Assembly: GCA_011391635.1 (NCBI GenBank)
Contig: JAABQD010000003.1
Location: forward strand, 62,001 to 126,000
DNA from: Sulfurimonas sp.
GTDB taxonomy: Bacteria; Campylobacterota; Campylobacteria; Campylobacterales; Sulfurimonadaceae
Direction: 5' to 3'
Length of the DNA: 64,000 nt
Shown: positions 53,823 through 61,598 of the stretch, piece by piece
Position numbering within the stretch: the first letter of the stretch is position 1
Layout of the letters: each line of letters begins with the position of its first letter
Translations under genes and position numbers: made by a program
Notes under the pieces: generated by a model
Database searches by the model: none
Told to the model about the DNA's origin: nothing
What the model saw: the letters and a program-made list of their open reading frames with translations, nothing else

Positions 53823-54371
53823 GTGCAAAATAAGATAATTGGTTTTTCTGTAATTGCAGCACCAATTGGCTTTGCTACTTGGTGCTATCATGAACCTTCT
53901 TTTGAACCGGCAATAGGTTTTATTATGAGCATTGGATTTTTAGCCACTAATTACTGGCCAAAAAAAATAGTAAAGTATTCTTCCGAAAAGCTAAAGGGAA
54001 GAAAAACATTTGATTACAGTAATAATAATGGTCGTTATATTATTGGAAAAAATGAACTGAAATTCGAAACTGCTTGGTCAAAGGCTAGTGATGATTCAAT
54101 TCATGTTTACAACGATCCTTCTTCTATTAAGGGAGTTGCCTTAGTTAAAGGAGTTCCATCAATCAACCTTATTTCGGATGCAACATCATATGATTTTTCA
54201 TCGCGAAGTAGAACTCCTAAAGAAGGAGACATTGTTATATTTGAAAATTCTTTTGGTAATTTTGCAGCTGTGCAGATTGTTGATATCAAAGATAATTCTA
54301 GAAGTGATTCAGTGGATGAGCTTACTATTGAATATGTGATAAATCCCGATAAATTCACGGACTTTAGCTAA
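53823..54371 (+). CDS. Hypothetical membrane-anchored protein
   Basis: 182 residues beginning at a GTG codon with a strong AAGGAG ribosome site 6 bases upstream. Two N-terminal membrane helices (about 5-22 and 30-45) are followed by a soluble domain of about 130 residues with beta character. I do not recognise the family. It is AT-rich, has no copy of the 10-mer, and lies between a REP-like element and a toxin-antitoxin locus, so it may be accessory. No adjacent partner. Confidence 0.55.
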   Translation: MQNKIIGFSVIAAPIGFATWCYHEPSFEPAIGFIMSIGFLATNYWPKKIVKYSSEKLKGRKTFDYSNNNGRYIIGKNELKFETAWSKASDDSIHVYNDPSSIKGVALVKGVPSINLISDATSYDFSSRSRTPKEGDIVIFENSFGNFAAVQIVDIKDNSRSDSVDELTIEYVINPDKFTDFS

Positions 54372-54450
54372 AGAATAAATAAAACCTTGAAAAATAGGTG
54401 TCACACAACCTTTATACATTTTTTTGATTTTTTTTAAAAGCCAAATAGTC

Positions 54451-54478
54451 TGGCATGTGGAAACATTTCCACATGCCA
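54451..54478. terminator. Inverted pair of the GGCATGTGGA motif after the hypothetical membrane protein
   Basis: A 13-bp perfect stem (TGGCATGTGGAAA / TTTCCACATGCCA) with a 2-base loop lies 80 bases after the upstream gene. It is preceded by a long T-run (TTTTTTTGATTTTTTTTAAAAG). This is the only one of the four pairs not between convergent genes; the next gene (YefM-like) follows on the same strand. Confidence 0.65.
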
Positions 54479-54631
54479 AGGTTAAGTTGAAGAATGCCAT
54501 TGAGAACGAGTTTCCACTTTTTGTTGTCCCCTTTTTTACATTCTCTCTTTGGAAAACATTCAACGAAAAAACATTGCTTTTTAGTACCCATTTTCGCTAA
54601 AATGACAACATATTGACAAAAGGAGTTTGTG

Positions 54632-54883
54632 ATGCAAGCTATTTTTTATTCTCAAGCTAGAAACAACCTAAGAACTATTATAGATAATGTCTGCAACGAT
54701 TTTGATGAGTATCTCATTACTACAAAAGATAATAAAACTGCTGTCCTTATTTCGTATGATGAGTACAGTGCGATGAAAGAGACCATGTATCTGCTCTCTT
54801 CGAAAACAAATCGAGATAGATTAAATGAAGCAGTGGATCAAATAGAAAATTTACAATTTACTCCAAGAGAGATTGTTGAATGA
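54632..54883 (+). CDS. Phd/YefM-family antitoxin
   Basis: 83 residues from the ATG at 54632, which is 6 bases from an AGGAG ribosome site; a GTG directly before it could also start. The N-terminal FYSQARNNLRTIIDNVCNDFDEYLITTKDNKTAVLISYDEYSAMKET layout is the Phd/YefM DNA-binding fold. It neutralises the downstream YoeB-type RNase and represses the operon. The toxin gene overlaps its end by 4 bases. Confidence 0.9.
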   Translation: MQAIFYSQARNNLRTIIDNVCNDFDEYLITTKDNKTAVLISYDEYSAMKETMYLLSSKTNRDRLNEAVDQIENLQFTPREIVE

Positions 54884-55140
54884 TTGTTGGATTTGCGGAC
54901 AGAGGCTGGGAAGATTATCAGCACTGGGTGCTTCATGACAAAAAAATTGTAAAACGAATTAACGCTTTACTTGAAGATATCAAAAGAAATCCTGATGATA
55001 ACGAAGGGCTCGGAAAACCTGAGAGACTCAAAGAAAACTACCAAGGCTATTTTTCAAGAAGAATAACCGCCGAACACAGACTCGTGTATAAAATCATTGG
55101 TGATTTGGTAGTTGTCGCACAGTGCAGGTATCACTACTAA
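54880..55140 (+). CDS. YoeB/Txe-family toxin
   Basis: 86 residues with the YoeB pattern: WEDYQHWVLHDKKIVKRINALLEDIKRNP, then GKPERLKENYQGYFSRRITAEHRLVYKI and the C-terminal CRYHY, carrying the catalytic histidine/tyrosine region of the RelE/YoeB fold. YoeB toxins cut mRNA at the ribosome. Start ATG overlaps the antitoxin stop. Together with the antitoxin it is a type II toxin-antitoxin module. Confidence 0.92.
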   Translation: MIVGFADRGWEDYQHWVLHDKKIVKRINALLEDIKRNPDDNEGLGKPERLKENYQGYFSRRITAEHRLVYKIIGDLVVVAQCRYHY

Positions 55141-55204
55141 GCAACAACAAAAATTTAGTCAAAAAAGTGTAAAATAACTTATAATCTCGATTGTAGGAGT
55201 CAAA

Positions 55205-55495
55205 ATGAACCGTGATGAAATCTTAGCTTTGCTGAAAAACTATAAAAACAATAATTTTGATAAGTATGGCATTTTAGAAATTGGTTTATTTGGTTCTGTA
55301 GCACGAGGTCAAGCTTCAGCTCAAAGCGATGTCGATATCTGTATAAAAACAAAAACTCCTGATATGTTTGCTCTTGTTCACATCAAAGAGGAGCTTCAAA
55401 AACTGCTGTCAAAGTCTATAGATATAGTAAGGATTCGAGAAACAATGAATCCTTATTTAAAAACAAGAATTGAAAAAGAGGCTATTTATGTATGA
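55205..55495 (+). CDS. MntA-type nucleotidyltransferase antitoxin
   Basis: 96 residues of the minimal nucleotidyltransferase fold: IGLFGSVARGQASAQSDVDICI carries the GSx(10)DxD motif that binds nucleotide and metal. In MntA-HepT systems this protein inactivates the HepT RNase by adding AMP residues to it. Its end overlaps the next gene. It follows the YoeB module by about 65 bases. Confidence 0.88.
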   Translation: MNRDEILALLKNYKNNNFDKYGILEIGLFGSVARGQASAQSDVDICIKTKTPDMFALVHIKEELQKLLSKSIDIVRIRETMNPYLKTRIEKEAIYV

Positions 55496-55856
55496 TATTT
55501 CACTTGTTAAAGAAATATTACTGCAAATATTAAATGCTTCTAAAATTGTGTCTGAGCGATTTGAAGTCGTTAAAAATGTTAGCTATTTTACAGATACGCC
55601 TGAGGGAATGGAAAAATTGGATGGACTTTGTATGCAACTTATTGCCATTGGCGAGAGTTTAAAAAATATAGATAAAATCACCCATAAAACGCTTCTTCAA
55701 AAATATCCTCAAGTCGATTGGAAAGGTGCAAAAGGAATCCGAGATATTATCTCACACCACTATTTTGACCTTGATGCTGAGGAAATATATTTTGTTTGCG
55801 AAACGAAAATTCCTACTTTAAGAGCTACCATTGAGCAAATTATCGAAGATTTGTAA
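55488..55856 (+). CDS. HepT-type (DUF86) RNase toxin
   Basis: 122 residues from the ATG at 55488, which overlaps the antitoxin stop by 8 bases; the frame opens 6 codons earlier. The helical HEPN fold has the R-x4-6-H motif IRDIISHHYF (HepT active site). With the nucleotidyltransferase it forms a type VII toxin-antitoxin pair. The gene ends 9 bases before dbpA, converging with it. Confidence 0.88.
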   Translation: MYDISLVKEILLQILNASKIVSERFEVVKNVSYFTDTPEGMEKLDGLCMQLIAIGESLKNIDKITHKTLLQKYPQVDWKGAKGIRDIISHHYFDLDAEEIYFVCETKIPTLRATIEQIIEDL

Positions 55857-55865
55857 TAGCTTATT

Positions 55866-57236
55866 CTAAAGCACCCACACAGAAAATTTCTTTCCTTTTA
55901 TTTTTCCATGCTGGAGTTTTTTGTGGGCTTGGTCTATGAATTTGCTTTTGATTGCGACATAGCTTTGTCTCTCATAAATGTCTATTTTGCCTATGTCATC
56001 GCCAGAGAGTCCTGCGTCGCCTGTGAGTGCTCCGAGTAAATCTCCTGCACGGACTTTCTCTTTTTTTCCACCTTCGATGACGAGTGTGATGTATTGGGGT
56101 TTCATCTCAAAACCGTTCTCTTTTTTGAGGTTTTCTGATTCTTCAAAAAGGCGATTTTCATTTTTGTATTCAAGAGCATTTTGCACTTCATAGGCATTAT
56201 AAAGTGTGATTGCGATGCCCTCTTGTCCAGCTCTTCCTGTTCGTCCGATGCGGTGCGTGTAAGTTTCTGTGCCATGTGGAATGTCGTAGTTTACAACCAT
56301 GGAGAGCTCTTTTATGTCAAGTCCTCGTGCCGCTACATCGGTTGCAACTAACACGGGACAACTTTTGTTTGCAAACTGTACTAACACATCGTTTCGCTCG
56401 TATTGCTCCAAATCACCGTGAATAGCGAGTGCATCGATTTTATTTTTTTGTAAATTTTCTGCTAACTCTTTTGCTTCTAACTTCGTGTTCGTAAAAACTA
56501 TAACATTTTCAGGTTTGTAGGTGCTGAAGATTTTGATGAGTGTTTCAAGTTTATTGTTGTTGTGTGCCTCATAAAATCGTTCGGTAATTTTGTTGGCAAC
56601 TTCTGTTGAGATAGTTTTTACACTTATCGCATCTTTTTGAAGTCTGTTACTTATGTCGATAATTTCATCGGTGTAAGTTGCAGAAAAAAGGAGTGTTTGT
56701 TTCTCTTTGGGTGCATACTCCAAAACTTTGTCAATCTCTTCGATGAAACCCATATCGAGCATTCTGTCGGCTTCATCAAGTACAAGCGTTTCTAGGTTTT
56801 CTAAGCTCAAAGTATCTTTGTTTAAGTGCTTTAAAATCCGCCCAGGAGTTCCAACGATGATATGTGCACCATGGCGAAGTGAACCGAGTTGCGGACCAAA
56901 AGCTGCTCCCCCGCAAAGCGTCAAAATCTTGATGTTATGTGCAAATCTTGCAAGTGTGCGAAGCTCTTTTGCGACTTGGTCGGCGAGTTCACGCGTTGGG
57001 CAAAGAACGAGTGTTTGCACTCTAAACTTTTTCACATCGAGTTTACTCAGCAGTCCGATACCAAAAGCAGCTGTTTTACCGCTTCCTGTTTTTGCCTGAG
57101 CGATGACATCGCGACCTTCCAAAATAGAGGGAAGCGTTTCGGCTTGGACGGGTGTCATGTGTGTATAACCTATTTCATTTAGGTTACGAAGCATCTCTGC
57201 CGAGAGTGGGAGTGTCGAAAAATCTGTTGTTTTCAT
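55866..57236 (-). CDS. dbpA: DbpA-type DEAD-box RNA helicase
   Basis: 456 residues. Q motif and Walker A (AKTGSGKTAAFG), DEAD box (VLDEADRMLDMGF), SAT motif, and motif VI (HRIGRTGRAG) define the helicase core. The last 75 residues match the DbpA C-terminal RNA-binding domain, which recognises hairpin 92 of 23S rRNA. It acts in 50S subunit assembly. Its start shares one base with the ywbE stop. Confidence 0.88.
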   Translation of the reverse strand: MKTTDFSTLPLSAEMLRNLNEIGYTHMTPVQAETLPSILEGRDVIAQAKTGSGKTAAFGIGLLSKLDVKKFRVQTLVLCPTRELADQVAKELRTLARFAHNIKILTLCGGAAFGPQLGSLRHGAHIIVGTPGRILKHLNKDTLSLENLETLVLDEADRMLDMGFIEEIDKVLEYAPKEKQTLLFSATYTDEIIDISNRLQKDAISVKTISTEVANKITERFYEAHNNNKLETLIKIFSTYKPENVIVFTNTKLEAKELAENLQKNKIDALAIHGDLEQYERNDVLVQFANKSCPVLVATDVAARGLDIKELSMVVNYDIPHGTETYTHRIGRTGRAGQEGIAITLYNAYEVQNALEYKNENRLFEESENLKKENGFEMKPQYITLVIEGGKKEKVRAGDLLGALTGDAGLSGDDIGKIDIYERQSYVAIKSKFIDQAHKKLQHGKIKGKKFSVWVL

Positions 57237-57427
57237 TAGTAAATCTCTTTTACTCGTCCAACTTCACCGCTCATAAGACGCACTTTGATACCATGATGAT
57301 GTGTTGGAGAGTTTGTTAAAATATCGCGGACTATTCCATCTGTGAGGCGTCCGCTTTGTTGATCTTGTTTTAAGACTATGGCGACGCTCATGCCGTGTTT
57401 GATGTTACTTCGTTTTGTGCCGTCCAT
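57236..57427 (-). CDS. YwbE-family small protein
   Basis: 63 residues: GMSVAIVLKQDQQSGRLTDGIVRDILTNSPTHHHGIKVRLMSGEVGRVKEI, the whole length of the YwbE family (KOW-like beta domain), found in many bacteria with unknown function. It lies directly upstream of dbpA and overlaps its start by one base; RNA binding is plausible from this pairing but is inference. Confidence 0.85.
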   Translation of the reverse strand: MDGTKRSNIKHGMSVAIVLKQDQQSGRLTDGIVRDILTNSPTHHHGIKVRLMSGEVGRVKEIY

Positions 57428-57478
57428 TTTTTGTGCCTTATTTAAAATATAACCGCAATTATAGTGGAATTCATCTTC

Positions 57479-58705
57479 TTAGGCAGAAACTTTAGGCAAT
57501 TCTATAGTAATGATTGCTCCATTTGAACTATTTTTGGCAAATAACTTTCCTTTGAGATGTTTTTCAACGATGACTTTGCAGATATAGAGACCTAATCCTG
57601 TTCCATTTTTTTCATCTTTTGTACTAAAGTAGGGTTCAAATATTTTTTCTATTGTATCTACTTGAAATCCACAGCCATTATCGCAAATTTCTATGATAAT
57701 ACTTTTATCTGTCTCATAGATTGTATTGGTTATTTTTTTATTCTCTCTGTTGGACTCTTGAAGAGCATCTTTGGCATTGTTGAGTATATTGATAAAAACC
57801 TGCTCTAGTTCTCTTTCAAAAATAGATATTTTCGTAGATGAGTTGAGAATGTTTTCTACTTTTATAGAGCTGTTTTCTAAACTTTTGCCAATAATATGGA
57901 GTGACTTCATAAAAGTATCTGGTACAAGAACTTCATTTTTTGCTCTGTCAGGTTTAAAAAAGTTTCTAAAATCATCGATAGTTTTTGAGAGTTCATGTGT
58001 TTCAAAAAGGATACTTTGTAGATTTCCTTGGAGTGTGTTTATCTCGAGTGATTCAAGTTCGATATCGGCTAAGATATTATTGGCATCCATCGCGATAACA
58101 CTGAGTGGCTGTCTCCATTGATGGGCTATCATACTAATCATTTCGCCCATAGCAGCGTAACGAGATTGAGCTATCATGATTTCATCTTTTTCTATGATAT
58201 CTTGTTCGAGTTTTTTGATATAACTGATATCTGTGTGAAATCCTACCATACGAATCGCTTTGGACGAGGCATCAAAAATAGTTTTACCACGATCTAAAAT
58301 CCAAACCCAATGCCCATCTTTGTGTCTTAGGCGATGAATATTTTCGTAATAAGTTGTTTCACCGTGCATATTTGCTGTAAAATCTTTTACTGCTTGTGCT
58401 AAATCATCAGGGTGAACGCGAGACTCCCATGTGCTGAGTGCATTTTCTAGTTCTGCATCCTCGTAACCTAGCATTTTTTTCCAAATTGGCGAAAAATAGA
58501 TTTCATTTGTTTCGAGATTCCAATCCCAAACACCATCATTGCTTCCATTGATAGCGTACTCATATCTCTCTTTGATAGATTTCAATTCCAAGAGCAAATT
58601 ATTCTGCTCTAAGTAGAGATTTTTATATTGTACTTCACTTTTATATAATTTGTGAGAGAGACTATCTCTACTTAATTTCTTTATACGGTTTTTAATAGAG
58701 TTCAT
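57479..58705 (-). CDS. PAS-type sensor histidine kinase
   Basis: 408 residues. A coiled-coil start (1-45), one PAS/PAC domain (about 46-170), a HisKA-type H-box with IAHQWRQPL (about residue 195), and a HATPase domain: N-box FINILNNAKDALQES, G1 CDNGCGF, G2 GTGLGLYICK. It is cytoplasmic, without membrane helices. The start overlaps the MBL-type gene by 14 bases, and a REC-PilZ protein lies further upstream in the same operon, so a signalling unit is likely. Confidence 0.9.
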   Translation of the reverse strand: MNSIKNRIKKLSRDSLSHKLYKSEVQYKNLYLEQNNLLLELKSIKERYEYAINGSNDGVWDWNLETNEIYFSPIWKKMLGYEDAELENALSTWESRVHPDDLAQAVKDFTANMHGETTYYENIHRLRHKDGHWVWILDRGKTIFDASSKAIRMVGFHTDISYIKKLEQDIIEKDEIMIAQSRYAAMGEMISMIAHQWRQPLSVIAMDANNILADIELESLEINTLQGNLQSILFETHELSKTIDDFRNFFKPDRAKNEVLVPDTFMKSLHIIGKSLENSSIKVENILNSSTKISIFERELEQVFINILNNAKDALQESNRENKKITNTIYETDKSIIIEICDNGCGFQVDTIEKIFEPYFSTKDEKNGTGLGLYICKVIVEKHLKGKLFAKNSSNGAIITIELPKVSA

Positions 58706-59450
58706 TTAAAAAATCACTTCCACATTGAAGTTCGTTCATCCAATCCAAAAAGAGTTTGACATTCTCTTTTTCAAAGATAAGCCCATGTTGTGGGGCAATG
58801 ATAGCGACATCAAGCTTGTGTATCTGTGCAACCCATGCACGGCAGAGTTTGTTTGAACCCATATATCGTTTGTGAAAAGCGTGCAAAAATTCCATATGTT
58901 GTGCAAAATTTTTCACATGCTTATAGCCAACAGGCGAAGGCACAACAGCCGCTCCGATATCTCCAGAAAAAACAATTTTAGAGCGAGAATCATAGAGTGA
59001 AAAGTTCCCTGGTGAATGGAGAAAGTGGGCTGGAACAAACTTGAGAAAATCCTCTCCAAAATTCAGTTTTGCACCATGGTCGGCGAGGGACATAATCCTC
59101 CCCATGTCCATAAAACCATAATGACTCATAAAACGAACCCATAGCCCTGACATAATAAATTTTGCATTTGAACTGATACCCCATTGTGCGATAGAACCTG
59201 CAACATCAGGGTCTTGATGTGAAAAAAATATAAACTTGATATGTTCTATCTCCACATGCCGACTTACTGCTTCATACATCTCATCAAATATCGCAGCACT
59301 TCCTGGATCTATCAAAACGCCTACACCATTTTGCACAATTAGGTACTGATTGACAGAGAGGAAAGAGTCCTCGTGTGATTCATCATCAAAACTAAACATG
59401 ACACATTTATGGTGTCCATCATCAAATAATATTTTTTCGTTGTTACCCAT
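58692..59450 (-). CDS. Metallo-beta-lactamase-fold di-iron protein, ODP-type oxygen sensor
   Basis: 252 residues from the ATG at 59450, preceded by AAAGGA; the open frame reaches a GTG 7 codons upstream. The motif FSHQDPDVAGS replaces the usual HxHxDH and resembles flavodiiron/ODP proteins; further ligands lie in HFLHSPGNFSLYD, SGDIGA and PQHG. ODP proteins bind oxygen at a di-iron site and, in Treponema, signal to the chemotaxis kinase. In an operon with a response regulator and a histidine kinase, it probably senses oxygen or a related molecule for them. One copy of the repeated 10-mer is at 59251. Confidence 0.8.
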   Translation of the reverse strand: MGNNEKILFDDGHHKCVMFSFDDESHEDSFLSVNQYLIVQNGVGVLIDPGSAAIFDEMYEAVSRHVEIEHIKFIFFSHQDPDVAGSIAQWGISSNAKFIMSGLWVRFMSHYGFMDMGRIMSLADHGAKLNFGEDFLKFVPAHFLHSPGNFSLYDSRSKIVFSGDIGAAVVPSPVGYKHVKNFAQHMEFLHAFHKRYMGSNKLCRAWVAQIHKLDVAIIAPQHGLIFEKENVKLFLDWMNELQCGSDFLNELY

Positions 59451-60951
59451 TTTGTAGTCCTTTAAATTCACGGATGATGCTCATCTGTCGATTGGTGATA
59501 TAGCTTAGTAAACTATTTTTTTGCTGTTGTTGGAGTTTGAAAAGAAATATAATACTAAAAGAGTGTTTATTCTCATATTTTCTAAACATAATCGCCTTGG
59601 TATTGATAATCGTGTGCTGTTTTTGCATAGTCAAAACGATATCTAAAATAACCTCAGTCTCTTCATTTAAACCTGCTGGTAGTGCATTGAGTTCTACTTT
59701 CACTGCATCGAGGGAAAGGTCCTCTATCTTTGTTTCTCCTTGAAATTTTTTTCCTTCTACAAACAGCGAAAGAGTATGTACATCTTCTGGAACGACACGG
59801 ATTGTTTTTCTTCGCACAGGAGAAGTTGCTAAAAAATGCAAATTTTTAAACTCAATAGTTTGTCTATCAAAACTGATACCTATGACAGTATCACAAGCGA
59901 TGTCATGGGGAAGTGCATCTGAGACCATAAGGCTTTTTTGCTCAAATTGAACAGCTTTTTGTTGCAAGTAGTTTGTTTTTAAAACAACTATTTTGTCGCT
60001 GATGATATCGGTAATAATCGCATCATTAGCGATACTTAAACCTTTATAGTAATTATGAAGATGCACTTTTGCATCGTTTCTTTGGAGTACGCCAAGCAGT
60101 TTGAAGAGTGCATTTCTATCTTGAAGATTCTCATCATTTTTGGATTGTTGTTCATCAAATAATTTAAGAAGATTGAGTTCTGTAATATCATCAAAAGATA
60201 AGATACTCTGATTTGCTTTTTGTGGAACACCTTGGTATTTCAAAAGAAAATGTTTCATCACACCCTCTTTATCTTGGAGCTTTACATGATAGAGTTTTTG
60301 AGTGTTAGCATACACCTCTTCAAACCAACTTTTGTCATCATGGTTGTATAAAAAGCCTTTATGCTCTAAAAATTGGCTTCCTAAGTTGTTGTATCTTTCG
60401 ATGAACTCTTCTATCGTCGCGACATCAAAAAAAGTTAAAAACATCTGATTTGCCAAGAAAGGGATACTTCCTTGGAGCATCACTACCATAGAACTTTGAT
60501 AATTAAAGATACTTTTTATAGCCCTATCAAAGAGTTGGAGGTTCTCTTCTTGTTTGATAATTGCAACTGCATCATGAAGTATTTGTGTAAAATCGGAGAG
60601 GTTGACAGGTTTTTTTAAAAATCTATACGCACCTACTTCTATCGCCTGATATAAATACTCTTTATCATCAAAAGCGGACATGATGATAATTTTTGTCTCT
60701 GGTGCAATTTTTTTGATGTTCTGAGCGAGTTCAAAACCACTCATTAGGGGCATTTTAATATCTGTAATAACGATTTGTGGATGATACTTTATAAAAGTTT
60801 CCAATCCCTCTTTGCCATTTGGGGCAGTATAAACAGTATCGAAAAATTTACTCAGAAGTTTCAAAGAGTTTTCTCTGAGTGCGTCGTTGTCTTCGATATG
60901 CAAGACACTAAAACCATTTACAAAAGCTTTTAATTCCTTGAGATCCAACAT
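59443..60951 (-). CDS. Response regulator with REC, central PAS-like and C-terminal PilZ domain
   Basis: 502 residues from the ATG at 60951 (ribosome site AAAGGTG upstream; the frame opens 3 codons earlier at GTG). REC domain about 10-125 with the phosphoacceptor Asp in IVITDIKMPLMSG and the lysine in RFLKKPV. A PAS-like middle (about 150-260), and a PilZ-like region near the C-terminus (RRKTIRV and about 100 residues further), the fold that binds cyclic di-GMP. It would integrate phosphorylation and cyclic di-GMP signals. Followed by the ODP-type and kinase genes with overlaps. Confidence 0.82.
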   Translation of the reverse strand: MLDLKELKAFVNGFSVLHIEDNDALRENSLKLLSKFFDTVYTAPNGKEGLETFIKYHPQIVITDIKMPLMSGFELAQNIKKIAPETKIIIMSAFDDKEYLYQAIEVGAYRFLKKPVNLSDFTQILHDAVAIIKQEENLQLFDRAIKSIFNYQSSMVVMLQGSIPFLANQMFLTFFDVATIEEFIERYNNLGSQFLEHKGFLYNHDDKSWFEEVYANTQKLYHVKLQDKEGVMKHFLLKYQGVPQKANQSILSFDDITELNLLKLFDEQQSKNDENLQDRNALFKLLGVLQRNDAKVHLHNYYKGLSIANDAIITDIISDKIVVLKTNYLQQKAVQFEQKSLMVSDALPHDIACDTVIGISFDRQTIEFKNLHFLATSPVRRKTIRVVPEDVHTLSLFVEGKKFQGETKIEDLSLDAVKVELNALPAGLNEETEVILDIVLTMQKQHTIINTKAIMFRKYENKHSFSIIFLFKLQQQQKNSLLSYITNRQMSIIREFKGLQNG

Positions 60952-61028
60952 AATTGACACCTTTTAATCACGCGTAATTGGTGCTATAATAACACAAATT
61001 GACTTTTTGTCATCTTTAGGAGATTGCG

Positions 61029-61598
61029 ATGAAATATAGTTTAGGTTTTCGTGTATGGCATTGGTTGAACGCATTTGTAGTTTTTGGACTTTTAGGTACA
61101 GTATTTTTACGAAAAACTTTTTTAAGTTACAAAGAAAATGCTGAAATTTTAATGGGCAAACTCCATGAAATAGGCATAGAAATCACGATAGAACAAGCAA
61201 AAGTTTTAGCAAAAGCGATTCGTTCTGGCATGTGGGAATGGCATATTATTTTAGGATATGCTTTGGTCTTTTTAGTGGCGTATAGAATCTATCTTTTTGT
61301 TGTTGCAACACCAAAAAAAGAGCCTTTTAGCACATTAACACTGCATAAAAAAGCGGTTCAAGCACTCTATTATGTTTTTTATGCGACGCTTCTTTTTATG
61401 AGTATCAGTGGTTTTATTATTTATTTTTATGAAGCTTTGGGTCTTTCAAAAGAGATAGCACATGATATAAAAGAGGTACATGAGTTTGTTTATACTTTTA
61501 TACTTGTGTTTGTTCCACTTCATATTGCTGGAGTGATTATCGCAGAAAACAGAGATGAAAAAGGTTTAGTTTCTACTATGATAAACGGACACGAATGA
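61029..61598 (+). CDS. Four-helix b-type cytochrome
   Basis: 189 residues with four membrane helices; the histidines in RVWHWLNA, EWHIILGYA, and VHEFVYTFILVFVPLHIAGV are the expected haem ligands of cytochrome b561 or hydrogenase b-type subunits. It would move electrons between the quinone pool and a partner dehydrogenase or reductase. Its end overlaps the following SDR gene by 4 bases. No catalytic partner is adjacent. The repeated motif occurs here only as a near-copy (61228). Confidence 0.82.
   Translation: MKYSLGFRVWHWLNAFVVFGLLGTVFLRKTFLSYKENAEILMGKLHEIGIEITIEQAKVLAKAIRSGMWEWHIILGYALVFLVAYRIYLFVVATPKKEPFSTLTLHKKAVQALYYVFYATLLFMSISGFIIYFYEALGLSKEIAHDIKEVHEFVYTFILVFVPLHIAGVIIAENRDEKGLVSTMINGHE

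Noticed and set aside
54309-54563. Minus-strand 84-codon frame across the 54.4-kb hairpin
   Set aside because: It reads through the inverted motif pair and antisense to the GTG-started membrane gene, with no ribosome site or family.
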